Counted from the stretch's first letter, positions 52,056 to 61,083 are shown. The stretch is 64,000 nt of DNA from Raineyella sp044508675 (GCA_044508675.1 JBIQHF010000009.1:1-64000); one strand, 5' to 3'. The notes: generated by a model not told the origin, from the letters alone. Numbers and translations: made by a program.

Positions 52056-54887
52056 TCAGTTCAGTGGGGCCTTGGCGTACTTGGCGGGATCAGCGTTGAA
52101 GCTGCTGGCGCAGTGCGTCGAGCAGAAGTGGAAGGTTGTGCCGTCGTACTCGGTGGAGGCTGCGGCGTCCGCCGGGTCGATGGTCATGCCGCAGACGGGA
52201 TCGATGACGGTGGATACAGACGTCATGTGGTCCTCCTCGGGAGGAGTGCCGGTGGAATCGGCATCGTGCTGCCCGACCTCAATGACCGGATCCGTCTCGG
52301 GGACCTCAACGGAATCGAGGACCTTCGGCGGATTGAACAGGTTCAGTCGGCTCGCATTCAGCACAACCGACAAGGAGGACAGGGCCATCGCCCCGGCAGC
52401 GATCATCGGGTTGAGCATCCAGCCGAAAACGGGGTAGAACACCCCGGCGGCAATCGGAATGCCCAGACCGTTGTACACGAACGCGAACACCAGGTTCTGC
52501 CGAATGTTGCGCATCGTCGCCCGCGAGAGGTCGATCGCGGAGACCAAACCGGAGAGTGCCCCGGAAATGAGCGTGATGTCGGAGGACTCGATGGCCACGT
52601 CGGTGCCGGTGCCGATCGCCGAACCGACGTCGGCCTGCGCCAGGGCAGGGGCATCGTTGATGCCGTCCCCGACCATGCCTACGACCCGTCCCTCGCTTTG
52701 CAGTCGAGCAACCTCTGCTGCCTTGTGCTCCGGCATGACCTCGGCGACCACGCGGGTGATGCCGACCTGGCGTGCGATCGCGGCCGCGGTCGCACGGTTG
52801 TCGCCCGTCATCATGACGACCTCGATGCCGCGCTTCTTCAGGGCCGCGACGGCGGCCGCGGACCCGGGCTTGACCGTGTCGGCGACGCCGATCACACCTG
52901 CGAACGTTCCGTCAACGACGGCGTACATCGGGCTCTTGCCCTGGGCTGCCAGGCGGTCAGCACCGGCCGTGTCTACTGAGTCCACGTCGACCCCGACACT
53001 GCCGAGCAGTCGATGGTTGCCGACCAGGACCTCGCGACCGTCGACGATGGCGCGAACGCCCTGGCCGGTGACCGAGTCGAAGGCGGTGGCCTGCGGCAGG
53101 TCGATGCCTGCCTCACGGGCGCCGTTGACGATGGCCGTGGCGAGCGGGTGCTCGGAGGATGCCTCCACAGCGGCGACGAGTCCCAACAGTGCGTCGGAAG
53201 TGAACCCCGGGGTGGGCAAAACGTCGGTCAGGGCGGGCTTGCCCTCGGTGATCGTGCCGGTCTTGTCGAGCACGACGGTGTCGAGCTTGTGCGCTGTCTC
53301 GAGCGCTTCCGCGGAGCGGATCAGAATGCCGTGCTTGGCGCCCTTGCCGGTGCCGACCGTGATAGACAGCGGCGTGGCCAGGCCGAGCGCGCAGGGGCAG
53401 GCGATGATCAGCACTGAGACCGCGGCCACGAGCCCGTAGACGTAAGCGGGCGGCGGTCCCACGATGGACCAGATCGCGAACGCCCAGATCGCGATCGCGA
53501 TCACCGCCGGGACGAAGTAGCTCGAGACCTTGTCGACGACGCGTTGGATTGGGGCCTTGGAGCCCTGAGCCTCGCGGACCATCGTGATGATCTGGGCCAG
53601 CATCGTGTCCGCCCCGACCTTGGTCGCCGTGTAGCGGAACGTACCGGTCTGGTTGATGGTGGCGCCGATGACCTCGTCGCCCTCGCCCTTGGTGACGGGA
53701 ATCGACTCACCGGTGACCATCGACTCGTCGACGGTCGAGGACCCGTCGGCGACGACTCCGTCGACCGGGAGCTTCTCCCCGGGACGAACCACGAGCACGT
53801 CGCCCAGGACAACATCCTCGACCGGAACCTCGATCTCGGTACCGTCGCGGACGATGCGCGCGGTATGGGGCTGCAGCCCGATCAACGACCGGATCGCCTC
53901 ACCGGTGCCTGCCTTCGCACGATTCTCGATCAGGCGGCCGAGCAGGATCAGGGTCATGATGACGCCGACGGCCTCGTAGTAGACGTTCTGCGCCTCGACG
54001 GGCAGGACATCGGGAATGAACGTCGCGACCAGGCTGTAGCCGTACGCGGCGATTGTGCCGAGAGTGATGAGGGAGTTCATGTCGGCGGTACGGTGCGAGA
54101 GCGCCAGCCAACCGGTCTTGTGGATGGGCCAGCCAGTGTAGAAGAAGACCGGAGTGATCAACGCGAACTGCACGTAGGGGATCATCATCCATGCCGGTAC
54201 CCAGGTGGCCCCGAACAGGTCCTGGGCCATCACGGCGATGAGGACTGGCAGCGTCAGCACGACACCGACGACGACGCGCCGGGTGAGGTCCTTGACCTCG
54301 TTCACCTGCTCCCGCTTTTCAGCATCCTGTTCCGCCAGCAGCTCCGCGTGGAAATCGTCCGGTTCATCGGCCCGAGCCAGCGGCTCCGTGGGCTCGTGGT
54401 GGTGACCCTCGTGGTCATCGCCGCCGTGGCCCCGGTCGTCCTCCGGGCGTTCGAGCACGGCGACAGAGCTCGTTGCAGGCACTGACTGGCCGGCTGCGGC
54501 TGCATCCGAGGCGGCTTCGACCACCCGGACGTTGCCGTGGATCATGTTCATCCCGCAGGCGAAGCCGTAATCACCGGCCTCGGTGGGTGTGAACTCCACG
54601 GCCGTGACAGTGTCAGCAGGCAGACTCTGGTTGATCCTGAAGTCGGACATGACGACCTTGGAGGTGCAGTCACCCGCTTCCTGCCTGTCGAACAGCAGAC
54701 GTACGGGCACGCCCGCCTGGACCTCGATGTGATCCGGGCTGTAACCGCCCTTGACGGTCACCTTCACTTCCTGGACGCCATCGCTGATCGCAGCGCGACG
54801 CGACTTCTTCGGACCGAAGAAGAACCAGGCGAGCAGCAGGGTGACAACTGCCGCTCCGACCAGTACCAGCCAATCCTGGATACCCAT
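52056..54887 (-). CDS. Cupredoxin-P1B copper ATPase-YHS fusion
   Basis: The 943-aa protein appears to export Cu(I). Residues 4-22 form a helix, and about 30-125 form a cupredoxin domain with Cys in GDCTSKVV and FACGMNMIHG. A His-rich linker (HGGDDHEGHHHEP) follows. The P1B ATPase core has CPCALG, DKTGT, SSEHPLA, TGDN and GDGIND, with the Cu(I)-type helix MALSSLSVVLNAS. Residues from about 880 are a YHS domain (DPVCGMTIDP, FHFCSTHCA). There is no HMA domain. The ATG at 54887 follows AGGAGG. Two regulatory sites lie upstream. Confidence 0.94.
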   Translation of the reverse strand: MGIQDWLVLVGAAVVTLLLAWFFFGPKKSRRAAISDGVQEVKVTVKGGYSPDHIEVQAGVPVRLLFDRQEAGDCTSKVVMSDFRINQSLPADTVTAVEFTPTEAGDYGFACGMNMIHGNVRVVEAASDAAAAGQSVPATSSVAVLERPEDDRGHGGDDHEGHHHEPTEPLARADEPDDFHAELLAEQDAEKREQVNEVKDLTRRVVVGVVLTLPVLIAVMAQDLFGATWVPAWMMIPYVQFALITPVFFYTGWPIHKTGWLALSHRTADMNSLITLGTIAAYGYSLVATFIPDVLPVEAQNVYYEAVGVIMTLILLGRLIENRAKAGTGEAIRSLIGLQPHTARIVRDGTEIEVPVEDVVLGDVLVVRPGEKLPVDGVVADGSSTVDESMVTGESIPVTKGEGDEVIGATINQTGTFRYTATKVGADTMLAQIITMVREAQGSKAPIQRVVDKVSSYFVPAVIAIAIWAFAIWSIVGPPPAYVYGLVAAVSVLIIACPCALGLATPLSITVGTGKGAKHGILIRSAEALETAHKLDTVVLDKTGTITEGKPALTDVLPTPGFTSDALLGLVAAVEASSEHPLATAIVNGAREAGIDLPQATAFDSVTGQGVRAIVDGREVLVGNHRLLGSVGVDVDSVDTAGADRLAAQGKSPMYAVVDGTFAGVIGVADTVKPGSAAAVAALKKRGIEVVMMTGDNRATAAAIARQVGITRVVAEVMPEHKAAEVARLQSEGRVVGMVGDGINDAPALAQADVGSAIGTGTDVAIESSDITLISGALSGLVSAIDLSRATMRNIRQNLVFAFVYNGLGIPIAAGVFYPVFGWMLNPMIAAGAMALSSLSVVLNASRLNLFNPPKVLDSVEVPETDPVIEVGQHDADSTGTPPEEDHMTSVSTVIDPVCGMTIDPADAAASTEYDGTTFHFCSTHCASSFNADPAKYAKAPLN

Positions 54888-54911
54888 GGTGTCGATCCTC
54901 CTATGCTTGAG

Positions 54912-54928
54912 ATACCCCCTGGGGGTAT
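54912..54928. promoter_or_regulatory. CsoR operator ATACCCCCTGGGGGTAT
   Basis: A perfect 17-bp palindrome with one central base, 9 bp past the ATPase-gene -10. This is the expected form and place for CsoR repression. Confidence 0.75.
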
Positions 54929-54937
54929 GTATGTCCC

Positions 54938-54943
54938 AACATA
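54938..54943 (-). promoter_or_regulatory. Candidate -10 of the copper ATPase gene
   Basis: TATGTT (54943-54938) lies between the CTTSAC repeats and the CsoR operator. Confidence 0.45.
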
Positions 54944-54975
54944 GGTGGGCTGGATACACATGAGTTTGCCGGACG

Positions 54976-55004
54976 GTCAAGAGTTGGTGAAGATGACCGT
55001 CAAG
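54976..55004 (-). promoter_or_regulatory. CTTSAC box 6, three units
   Basis: On the minus strand: CTTGAC (55004-54999), CTTCAC (54992-54987) and CTTGAC (54981-54976), spaced 12 and 11 bp. The last unit ends about 31 bp before the -10. Confidence 0.6.
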
Positions 55005-55074
55005 GGTCTCCAATCCTCGGGATCGGCATGCTCGGGCCGCGGGCGCGACACCGAGGCCGCCTGGGCCAACGGGC

Positions 55075-56058
55075 TCAGCGCCCGGAGCGCTCCCAGCGGG
55101 CGTAGTCCATCGCCCAGTAGGTCAGGATGATGTCGGCACCGCCGCGACGGATCGAGGTGAGCAGCTCGCGCACCATCCGCTCCCGGTCGATCCAGCCGCG
55201 CTCGGCGGCGGCCTCGACCATCGCGTACTCACCGGAGACGTTGTAGGCAGCGACCGGGACGTTGACCGCGTCCCGCACCTGGCGCAGCACGTCGAGGTAG
55301 GACAGGGCGGGCTTGACCATCACGATGTCGGCGCCCTCGGCCAGGTCGAGCTCCACCTCGACCAGTGCCTCGCGGGCGTTCGCCGGGTCCTGCTGGTAGG
55401 TCTTGCGGTCGCCCTGCAACGACGAGTCGACGGCCTCCCGGAACGGCCCGTAGAACGCGGACGCGTACTTCGCCGCGTACGCCATGACCACCGTGTCCTG
55501 GTGGCCGGCCGCGTCCAGGGCCGTACGGATCGCACCGACCTGGCCGTCCATCATCCCCGACGGGGCGACGACGTGCGCGCCCCGATCGGCGTGCATCACC
55601 GCCATCCGGGCGTAGAGCTCGACAGTCGGGTCGTTGTCCACCCGACCGTCCGGCGCAAGCACCCCGCAGTGTCCGTGGTCGGTGAACTCGTCCAGGCAGA
55701 CGTCGGTCATCACCAGCAGGTCGTCGCCGACCGCCTCCTTGACCGCAGCGGTCGCCACGTTGAGGATGCCGTCCTCGGCGACCGCGCCGGAACCGGTGGC
55801 GTCCTTGCTGGCCGGGACACCGAACAGCATGATCCCGGCCAAGCCGAGCTCGGCACACTCCTCGGCGACCCGGCGGATGCCGTCCAGGTCGTGCTGCGAC
55901 TGGCCCGGCAGCGAGCCGATCGGCCGCGATCCCGCCAGCCCCTCGGCGACGAACGCGGGGTAGATCAGCTTGCTGGCCTCGACCGAGGTCTCCGACACCA
56001 TGGCCCGCATCGCGGGGGTGGTGCGCAGCCTCCGGGGTCGGTACAGGGGGTGGGTCAC
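55075..56058 (-). CDS. hemB: Porphobilinogen synthase (delta-aminolevulinate dehydratase)
   Basis: HemB condenses two 5-aminolevulinate molecules. The 327-aa product has the Schiff-base Lys segments YAAKYASAFYGPFR and MVKPALSYLD. The metal site reads DVCLDEFTDHGHCG, with two of the three zinc Cys kept and the middle one replaced by Asp, a form between zinc- and magnesium-type enzymes. It overlaps hemD by 4 nt. Confidence 0.95.
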   Translation of the reverse strand: MTHPLYRPRRLRTTPAMRAMVSETSVEASKLIYPAFVAEGLAGSRPIGSLPGQSQHDLDGIRRVAEECAELGLAGIMLFGVPASKDATGSGAVAEDGILNVATAAVKEAVGDDLLVMTDVCLDEFTDHGHCGVLAPDGRVDNDPTVELYARMAVMHADRGAHVVAPSGMMDGQVGAIRTALDAAGHQDTVVMAYAAKYASAFYGPFREAVDSSLQGDRKTYQQDPANAREALVEVELDLAEGADIVMVKPALSYLDVLRQVRDAVNVPVAAYNVSGEYAMVEAAAERGWIDRERMVRELLTSIRRGGADIILTYWAMDYARWERSGR

Positions 56059-57782
56059 GACGAACGCCTCCGTCCGCGAGCTCCGCGGCGAGTCTCGGAT
56101 GGTTTGGGCACCGGCTGCCCCTTGCTCAGGTAGCCGTCCCGACGATCGGCGGCGAACTCGGCCAGCGCATCGGCCAGTTCGACCGCCGATGCGTGCTTGG
56201 CGATGGCGTCGACGCGCAGGCCGTGCTCCCGGCAGGTCTTAGCGGTCTGCTGGCCGATCGCGGCGATCACCGTGCAGGCGTGCGGCTTGCCGGCGATCCC
56301 AACCAGGTTGCGGACCGTCGAGGACGAGGTGAACACCACGGCATCGAACTGGCCGGTCTTGATCGCCTCGCGCACCGGTGCCGGCGGCGGGGAGGCCCGT
56401 ACGGTCCGGTAGGCGGTGACGTCCTCGACTTCCCAGCCCAGCTCGGTCAGCCCGGCCTTGAGCGTCTCGGTCGCGATGTCGGCCCGCGGCAGGAACACCC
56501 GGTTGATCGGGTCGAGCTTGTCGTCGTACGGCGGGAACTCCGCCGCCAGACCACGCGCGGAATGCTCGCCGACCGGGACCAGCTCCGGCTCGATCCCCCA
56601 GTCACGCAGCGCGTTCGCCGTGGTGTGGCCCACCGCCGCGACCTTGAGACCGGAAAAGGCCCGGGCGTCGAGCCCGTACTGCTCGAAGCGCTCCCGGACC
56701 GCCTTGAGCGCGTTGACCGAGGTGAAGCACACCCACTCGTAGCGGCCCTCGACCAATCCGCGGATCGCCCGGTCCATCTGCTGGGGGCTCCGCGGGGGCT
56801 CGACCGAGATGGTCGGCACCTCCTCGGAGTGCGCCCCGTACGTCCGCAGTCGGGTGGTCAGCGGGCCGGCCTGGTCCTTGGTCCGGGGCACCAGGACCCG
56901 CCAGCCGAACAGCGGCTTGGACTCGTACCAGGTCAGGTCGTCACGCTGCTCGACCGCCGGCCCGATCATCACGTGCACCAGCGCATGGTCCGGCAGTCCG
57001 GCCGCATGCACCGACTCGGCGAGCTGCACCAGCGTGGTGAGCACCGTGGTCTGAGCGGTGGAACCACCACCGAGCACGGCGAGCGCGGCCTCCGAGGACG
57101 GGCGACCCGACGCCATGGCCGCCTCGGCGATGTCGGCGACGACGTCGACCCGGGTGTTCACGACCAGCGTGCCGGTCGGCGCCCACTGGGCCGACTGTGC
57201 CTTGGTGAAGGTCCCGTCGGTCGCGGAGACGAAGTGGATGCCATCGGCGTTGTTCAGGGAGATCCCGGCGTACTCGGGGACCGCGGTCAGCGAGGAGACG
57301 CCGGGGACGATCTCGAAGTCGATGCCGCCCTTGACGCACACCGCCGCCTCATCGGCGACGTTGCCGTCCATGAACGGGTCGCCCTTCACCAGGCGCACCA
57401 CGCGTTGGCCGCGGTTGGCGAGCCTGAGCACCTCCTTGGCGCGGTTCGACGGGCTGAGCGGCTTGCCGTCCTCGCGCGAGGCCAGCACCACCGGGGACAC
57501 GTGCTCCTTGAGCCGGACCAGCGGGTGCTCCAACATCGGCGAGATGTCCGGGCTGTCCAGGATCACCGCATCGGCGTCGGCCAGGCTCTGCACCGCCATC
57601 AGGGTGAGCAGTTCGGGGTCCCCCGGCCCTGCGCCGACGAAGATCACCCTGCCCCTGCCCGGCTCATCGGCAGGGGGTAGCGTGGCGCTGGCGGGCACGC
57701 CCTTGGCCGCCACGCTCTGGGTCCCGGCGGCATCGTCGCTGGGCAGGTCGTGCTGGTCGTTGGAGGCCGGAATCGTCGTCAC
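56055..57782 (-). CDS. hemD: Uroporphyrinogen-III synthase fused to a methylase-like domain
   Basis: The 575-aa protein has an N-terminal SUMT/CobA-like half (VGAGPGDPELLTLMAVQSL) and a C-terminal HemD synthase half (PRTKDQAGPLTTRL, VFTSSSTVRNLV). In the methylase half the usual GGDPFVFGRGGEE loop reads KGDPFMDGNVADE, so C-methyltransferase activity is doubtful. Actinobacteria commonly carry this fusion. The GTG at 57782 follows a weak purine-rich site. It lies 61 bp after hemC. Confidence 0.9.
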   Translation of the reverse strand: MTTIPASNDQHDLPSDDAAGTQSVAAKGVPASATLPPADEPGRGRVIFVGAGPGDPELLTLMAVQSLADADAVILDSPDISPMLEHPLVRLKEHVSPVVLASREDGKPLSPSNRAKEVLRLANRGQRVVRLVKGDPFMDGNVADEAAVCVKGGIDFEIVPGVSSLTAVPEYAGISLNNADGIHFVSATDGTFTKAQSAQWAPTGTLVVNTRVDVVADIAEAAMASGRPSSEAALAVLGGGSTAQTTVLTTLVQLAESVHAAGLPDHALVHVMIGPAVEQRDDLTWYESKPLFGWRVLVPRTKDQAGPLTTRLRTYGAHSEEVPTISVEPPRSPQQMDRAIRGLVEGRYEWVCFTSVNALKAVRERFEQYGLDARAFSGLKVAAVGHTTANALRDWGIEPELVPVGEHSARGLAAEFPPYDDKLDPINRVFLPRADIATETLKAGLTELGWEVEDVTAYRTVRASPPPAPVREAIKTGQFDAVVFTSSSTVRNLVGIAGKPHACTVIAAIGQQTAKTCREHGLRVDAIAKHASAVELADALAEFAADRRDGYLSKGQPVPKPSETRRGARGRRRSS

Positions 57783-57843
57783 TACGCTCTCTCGTTCTCA
57801 TCCCTGCGTCGGTGCCCGGGTCCGTCCCCAGCGGGACGAGGTC

Positions 57844-58869
57844 TCAGGGGTCGGTGCGGTCGGCTGGCAGCCGGAGCAGCATGTCGCCGGCCAGCCCGTC
57901 CCCCAGCGCGGCAGCACGGGCCACCGCAGCCTCCGGGGACTCGCCGTCCGGCGTCGGAGCGCTCCCTTCCACCGAAACCAGCGGGGTGGCCGCATCGCTC
58001 GAGGAAGTGCTAGTTATCATTTGCCCCGCAACCGCCCTCAGAGTCAAGTCGAGGCCGTCGTTTGCCACGGCATGGACCCCCACCGGGGCCAGGCAGCCGG
58101 CCTCCATCGTGTTCAGGAAACGGCGCTCGGCGGTCACCTCCAAGCGGGTCGGCAGGTCGTCGAGCGCAGCCATCAACGCCTTGAGCCGGTCCGGCGCCTG
58201 TTCCGAGATCTCGACCGCCAGGGCGGCCTGTCCGGCCGCGGGAAGCACCACGTCGAGCGCGATCGGCTCCGCGATCAGCCCCGCGACCGTCGTACGGCCA
58301 TCCGACTCGGCCAGCATCCCGAGCCGCCGCAGCCCGGCCGCGGCCAACACGACCCCATCGAGCTCGCCGGTCCGGACCATGTCGACGCGGGTCCCAACGT
58401 TGCCCCGGATCGGCACCAACTCCACCTGCATCCCGCGAGCGGCGAACAGCGAGGTGAGCTGGACCACCCGCCGGGGGGAGCCGGTCCCGATCCGCATCCC
58501 CGAGACCACGGACTCCAGCGACAGGCCGACCAGCACGTCACGCGGGTCCTCGCGGACCGGGATGGCGGCGATGACCAGTCCGGGCGCGGGGTCGACCGGA
58601 AGGTCCTTCAGCGAGTGAACGGCGATGTCGGCCGCCCCGGTCCGCAGTTGGTCGCGTACGGCGGTGGCGAAGATCCCCGTCCCGCCGATCTGGGTCAGGT
58701 GCCGACGATCGGTGTCGCCGACGGTCACGATGCCGACCTGCTCGGTGGTCGCGCCGAACTCCTCGAGTCGCGCGGCGACCCACTCGGCCTGGGTCCGGGC
58801 CAACGCCGACCGGCGGGCACCGACCCGGACGTGCAGCCCGGCACCGACAGAGGAGTCCGCGGCGGTCAT
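57844..58869 (-). CDS. hemC: Hydroxymethylbilane synthase (porphobilinogen deaminase)
   Basis: HemC polymerises four porphobilinogens. The 341-aa product has RVGARRSALARTQAEWVA, catalytic Asp in HSLKDLPVD, and the dipyrromethane-cofactor Cys in MEAGCLAPVG. The C-terminus extends about 30 residues past the usual end. It overlaps hemA by 4 nt (ATGA). Confidence 0.95.
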   Translation of the reverse strand: MTAADSSVGAGLHVRVGARRSALARTQAEWVAARLEEFGATTEQVGIVTVGDTDRRHLTQIGGTGIFATAVRDQLRTGAADIAVHSLKDLPVDPAPGLVIAAIPVREDPRDVLVGLSLESVVSGMRIGTGSPRRVVQLTSLFAARGMQVELVPIRGNVGTRVDMVRTGELDGVVLAAAGLRRLGMLAESDGRTTVAGLIAEPIALDVVLPAAGQAALAVEISEQAPDRLKALMAALDDLPTRLEVTAERRFLNTMEAGCLAPVGVHAVANDGLDLTLRAVAGQMITSTSSSDAATPLVSVEGSAPTPDGESPEAAVARAAALGDGLAGDMLLRLPADRTDP

Positions 58870-60224
58870 GCGGTGGCCCCGGCTCCGGTCGAGACCGATC
58901 CCGCCGCCGAGATGGCCCCACGGGAGGCGGGAGCGGGGTCGCCGACCGGCGCGGTGCCGTCGGTCGGGGTCGTGGTGACCGCGAGCAGATGGTCCGGATC
59001 GAGGGCGAAGAGGTCGCGCAGCGCGGCCGCGTAGTCGACCTCCTGCTCGCTGCGCGCGTACTTCTGCACCCGCACGGTCGGCTGGTGCAGAAGCTTGTCG
59101 ACCACCCGGCGGACGGTCTTGCTGACCTCGGCCCGCTCGACCTCAGTGAGCTCGGGGGTCAGCCCTTCCAGCCGCTCGAGCTCGGACTGGACGACGTCGC
59201 GGGCCATCGCCCGCAGGGCGACGACGGTGGGCTTGACCCCGGCGGCACGGCGGCGGGCGAGGAAGTCCTTGGTCTCCTCACTGACCAGGCGCTGTGCCTC
59301 GCGCAGCTGGTCGGCCGTCGAGTGGTCGGTGTCGCGCTCCATCAACAGGGCGATGTTGATCAGGGGGGCGTACTTGGCCGCGTCCTTCTCGACGTCGGCC
59401 GGCATCGCCAGGTCGATCACCGCCGACAGGGCGGCGTCCCTGACCTGCGCGGCGGAGACCACGGTGCCGCGCGCGCCGGTGCAGGTGACCAGGATGTCCG
59501 CCTCGGCCAGGGCGGCGTCGAGTTCGCCCATCGGGCAGGCGACGCCGCTGACGGCCCGGGCCAGGTGCTCGGCCTTGTCATGGGTGCGATTGACCAGGAC
59601 CAGGTCGACGCCCTCGGCCGCCAGAGTGTGCGCCGACAGCGCGGCCATCGAGCCGGCCCCGACGATCACGACCCGGGAACCGGCCAGCTGGATGCCCTGC
59701 TGGTACAACTCGTCCAGCGCGGCGGTCATCAACGACTGTCCGGCCGCACCGACCTCGGTGTCTGACTGGACCCGCTTGCCGACGCGCAGGCCCTGCTGGA
59801 ACAGGTTGTTGAGGTGCGGGCCGATGGCGCCGTTGTCCTGGGCTCGGGTCAGGGCCGTCTTCACCTGGCCGATGATCTGGTTCTCCCCCACCACCATGGA
59901 GTCCAGCCCCGAGGTGACGTTGAACAGGTGGCTGATCGCGGCCTCGTCGTAGAAGACCGAGCAGTGCTGCTGCAGGGTGGCCGAGGACAGGCCGGTCGCC
60001 TCGGCGACACGGCTGGTGATGTCGTCCAGGCTGTTGTGGAACCTGGAGACGTTCGCGTAGACCTCGGTCCGATTGCAGGTCGACAGGACGATGGCCTCGT
60101 CGATGTGCTCACCACCGGTGAGCCCCTCCTCCAGCCTCGCCGCGGTGTCCGCGTCCATCGAGGCCCGACTGAGGAGGTCGACCGGTGCCGTCTTGTGGGA
60201 CACGCTCAGAACCAGGATGCTCAC
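58866..60224 (-). CDS. hemA: Glutamyl-tRNA reductase
   Basis: HemA reduces Glu-tRNA to glutamate semialdehyde, the committed step of tetrapyrrole synthesis. The 452-aa product has the catalytic Cys in LSTCNRTEVYA, the NADPH loop VGAGSMAA, and the dimerisation helix. The last 30 residues are a Gly/Ala/Pro tail. It starts at GTG 60224, overlapping rex by 4 nt. Confidence 0.96.
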   Translation of the reverse strand: MSILVLSVSHKTAPVDLLSRASMDADTAARLEEGLTGGEHIDEAIVLSTCNRTEVYANVSRFHNSLDDITSRVAEATGLSSATLQQHCSVFYDEAAISHLFNVTSGLDSMVVGENQIIGQVKTALTRAQDNGAIGPHLNNLFQQGLRVGKRVQSDTEVGAAGQSLMTAALDELYQQGIQLAGSRVVIVGAGSMAALSAHTLAAEGVDLVLVNRTHDKAEHLARAVSGVACPMGELDAALAEADILVTCTGARGTVVSAAQVRDAALSAVIDLAMPADVEKDAAKYAPLINIALLMERDTDHSTADQLREAQRLVSEETKDFLARRRAAGVKPTVVALRAMARDVVQSELERLEGLTPELTEVERAEVSKTVRRVVDKLLHQPTVRVQKYARSEQEVDYAAALRDLFALDPDHLLAVTTTPTDGTAPVGDPAPASRGAISAAGSVSTGAGATA

Positions 60225-60964
60225 ACCGAAACCTTCTTGTCGTCCGACGGTCCCTGGCCGGACTCGCCGTCCGTCTCCGGCAACGGTGCCGAAGTGTCAG
60301 GGTGTTGCTGGTAGTACGCCAGGATCTGGAGCTCGCGGCCGAGGTCGACGCCGCGCAGGCGTACGCCCTCGGGGGCATGGACCCCATCGGAGGCGAAATT
60401 CAGGATGCTGTCCACCCCGGCGGCTGCCAGGCGGTCAACCGTGTCCTGGGCGGCCCGGACAGGCACGCACAACAGGGCCAGCGTGGCCCCGGTCTCGGCG
60501 ACGACCTCGTCGAGCTCGTCGATGGATCGTACGACCATCGTGGTCGGGCCGATCGCCGTGGCCACCCGCATCCGTCGCCCGACCAGGGCAGGGGCACTGT
60601 CGATCAGGGCGGCAATCCGGAAGCCTCGCTCGGCGTAGCCGGTGTAGGCCGCCATCGCCGACCCGAGCTGGCCCAGCCCGATGATCAGGAACGGCCGGGT
60701 GGCGGGCCCGATCAGGTGGCTGGAGATGAGGTCGATCAGGCGACCCACGTCATAGCCGACGCCACGGGTGCCGACCGATCCGAGGTAGGACAGGTCCTTG
60801 CGGAGCTGTGCGGGGTTCACCCCGGCCGCTTCGGCCAACTGCTGCGAGGACACGGTGGACCGCCCGCGAACATCACGCAGGACCTGCCAGTAACGAGGCA
60901 GGCGAACGATGGTTGCCTCCGGAATCCCGCCGGAACCCGCCGGCTGGGCCGCACCTTCGGACAC
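60221..60964 (-). CDS. rex: Redox-sensing transcriptional repressor Rex
   Basis: Rex binds DNA when the NADH/NAD ratio is low. The 247-aa product has a winged helix (YWQVLRDVRGRSTVSSQQLA and AQLRKDLSYLGSVG), the Rossmann loop IGLGQLGSA, and the domain-swap tail. The GTG at 60964 follows GGAGGGGC. rex leads rex-hemA-hemC-hemD-hemB, tying haem supply to redox state, as in Streptomyces. I did not find a full TTGTGAA-N4-TTCACAA site upstream. Confidence 0.95.
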   Translation of the reverse strand: MSEGAAQPAGSGGIPEATIVRLPRYWQVLRDVRGRSTVSSQQLAEAAGVNPAQLRKDLSYLGSVGTRGVGYDVGRLIDLISSHLIGPATRPFLIIGLGQLGSAMAAYTGYAERGFRIAALIDSAPALVGRRMRVATAIGPTTMVVRSIDELDEVVAETGATLALLCVPVRAAQDTVDRLAAAGVDSILNFASDGVHAPEGVRLRGVDLGRELQILAYYQQHPDTSAPLPETDGESGQGPSDDKKVSV

Positions 60965-60990
60965 GCCCCTCCTGCCACTGACGGTTGATC

Positions 60991-61018
60991 CTGCGCACCA
61001 ACTTTAAGACGCATACTC
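60991..61018 (-). promoter_or_regulatory. Candidate promoter of the rex-hem operon
   Basis: Reading the minus strand, TTGGAA and TAAAGT are separated by 17 nt within the gap upstream of rex. The match to consensus is modest. Confidence 0.3.
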
Positions 61019-61083
61019 CGCGTTTCCAACCCGGCGGACCGCTCCGGGAAACAGCGACGACCGGTCGCCGACCCAAGGCAACG

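Noticed and set aside
60965..61083. Rex operator upstream of rex
   Set aside because: I looked for TTGTGAA-N4-TTCACAA and found no convincing match in this gap.
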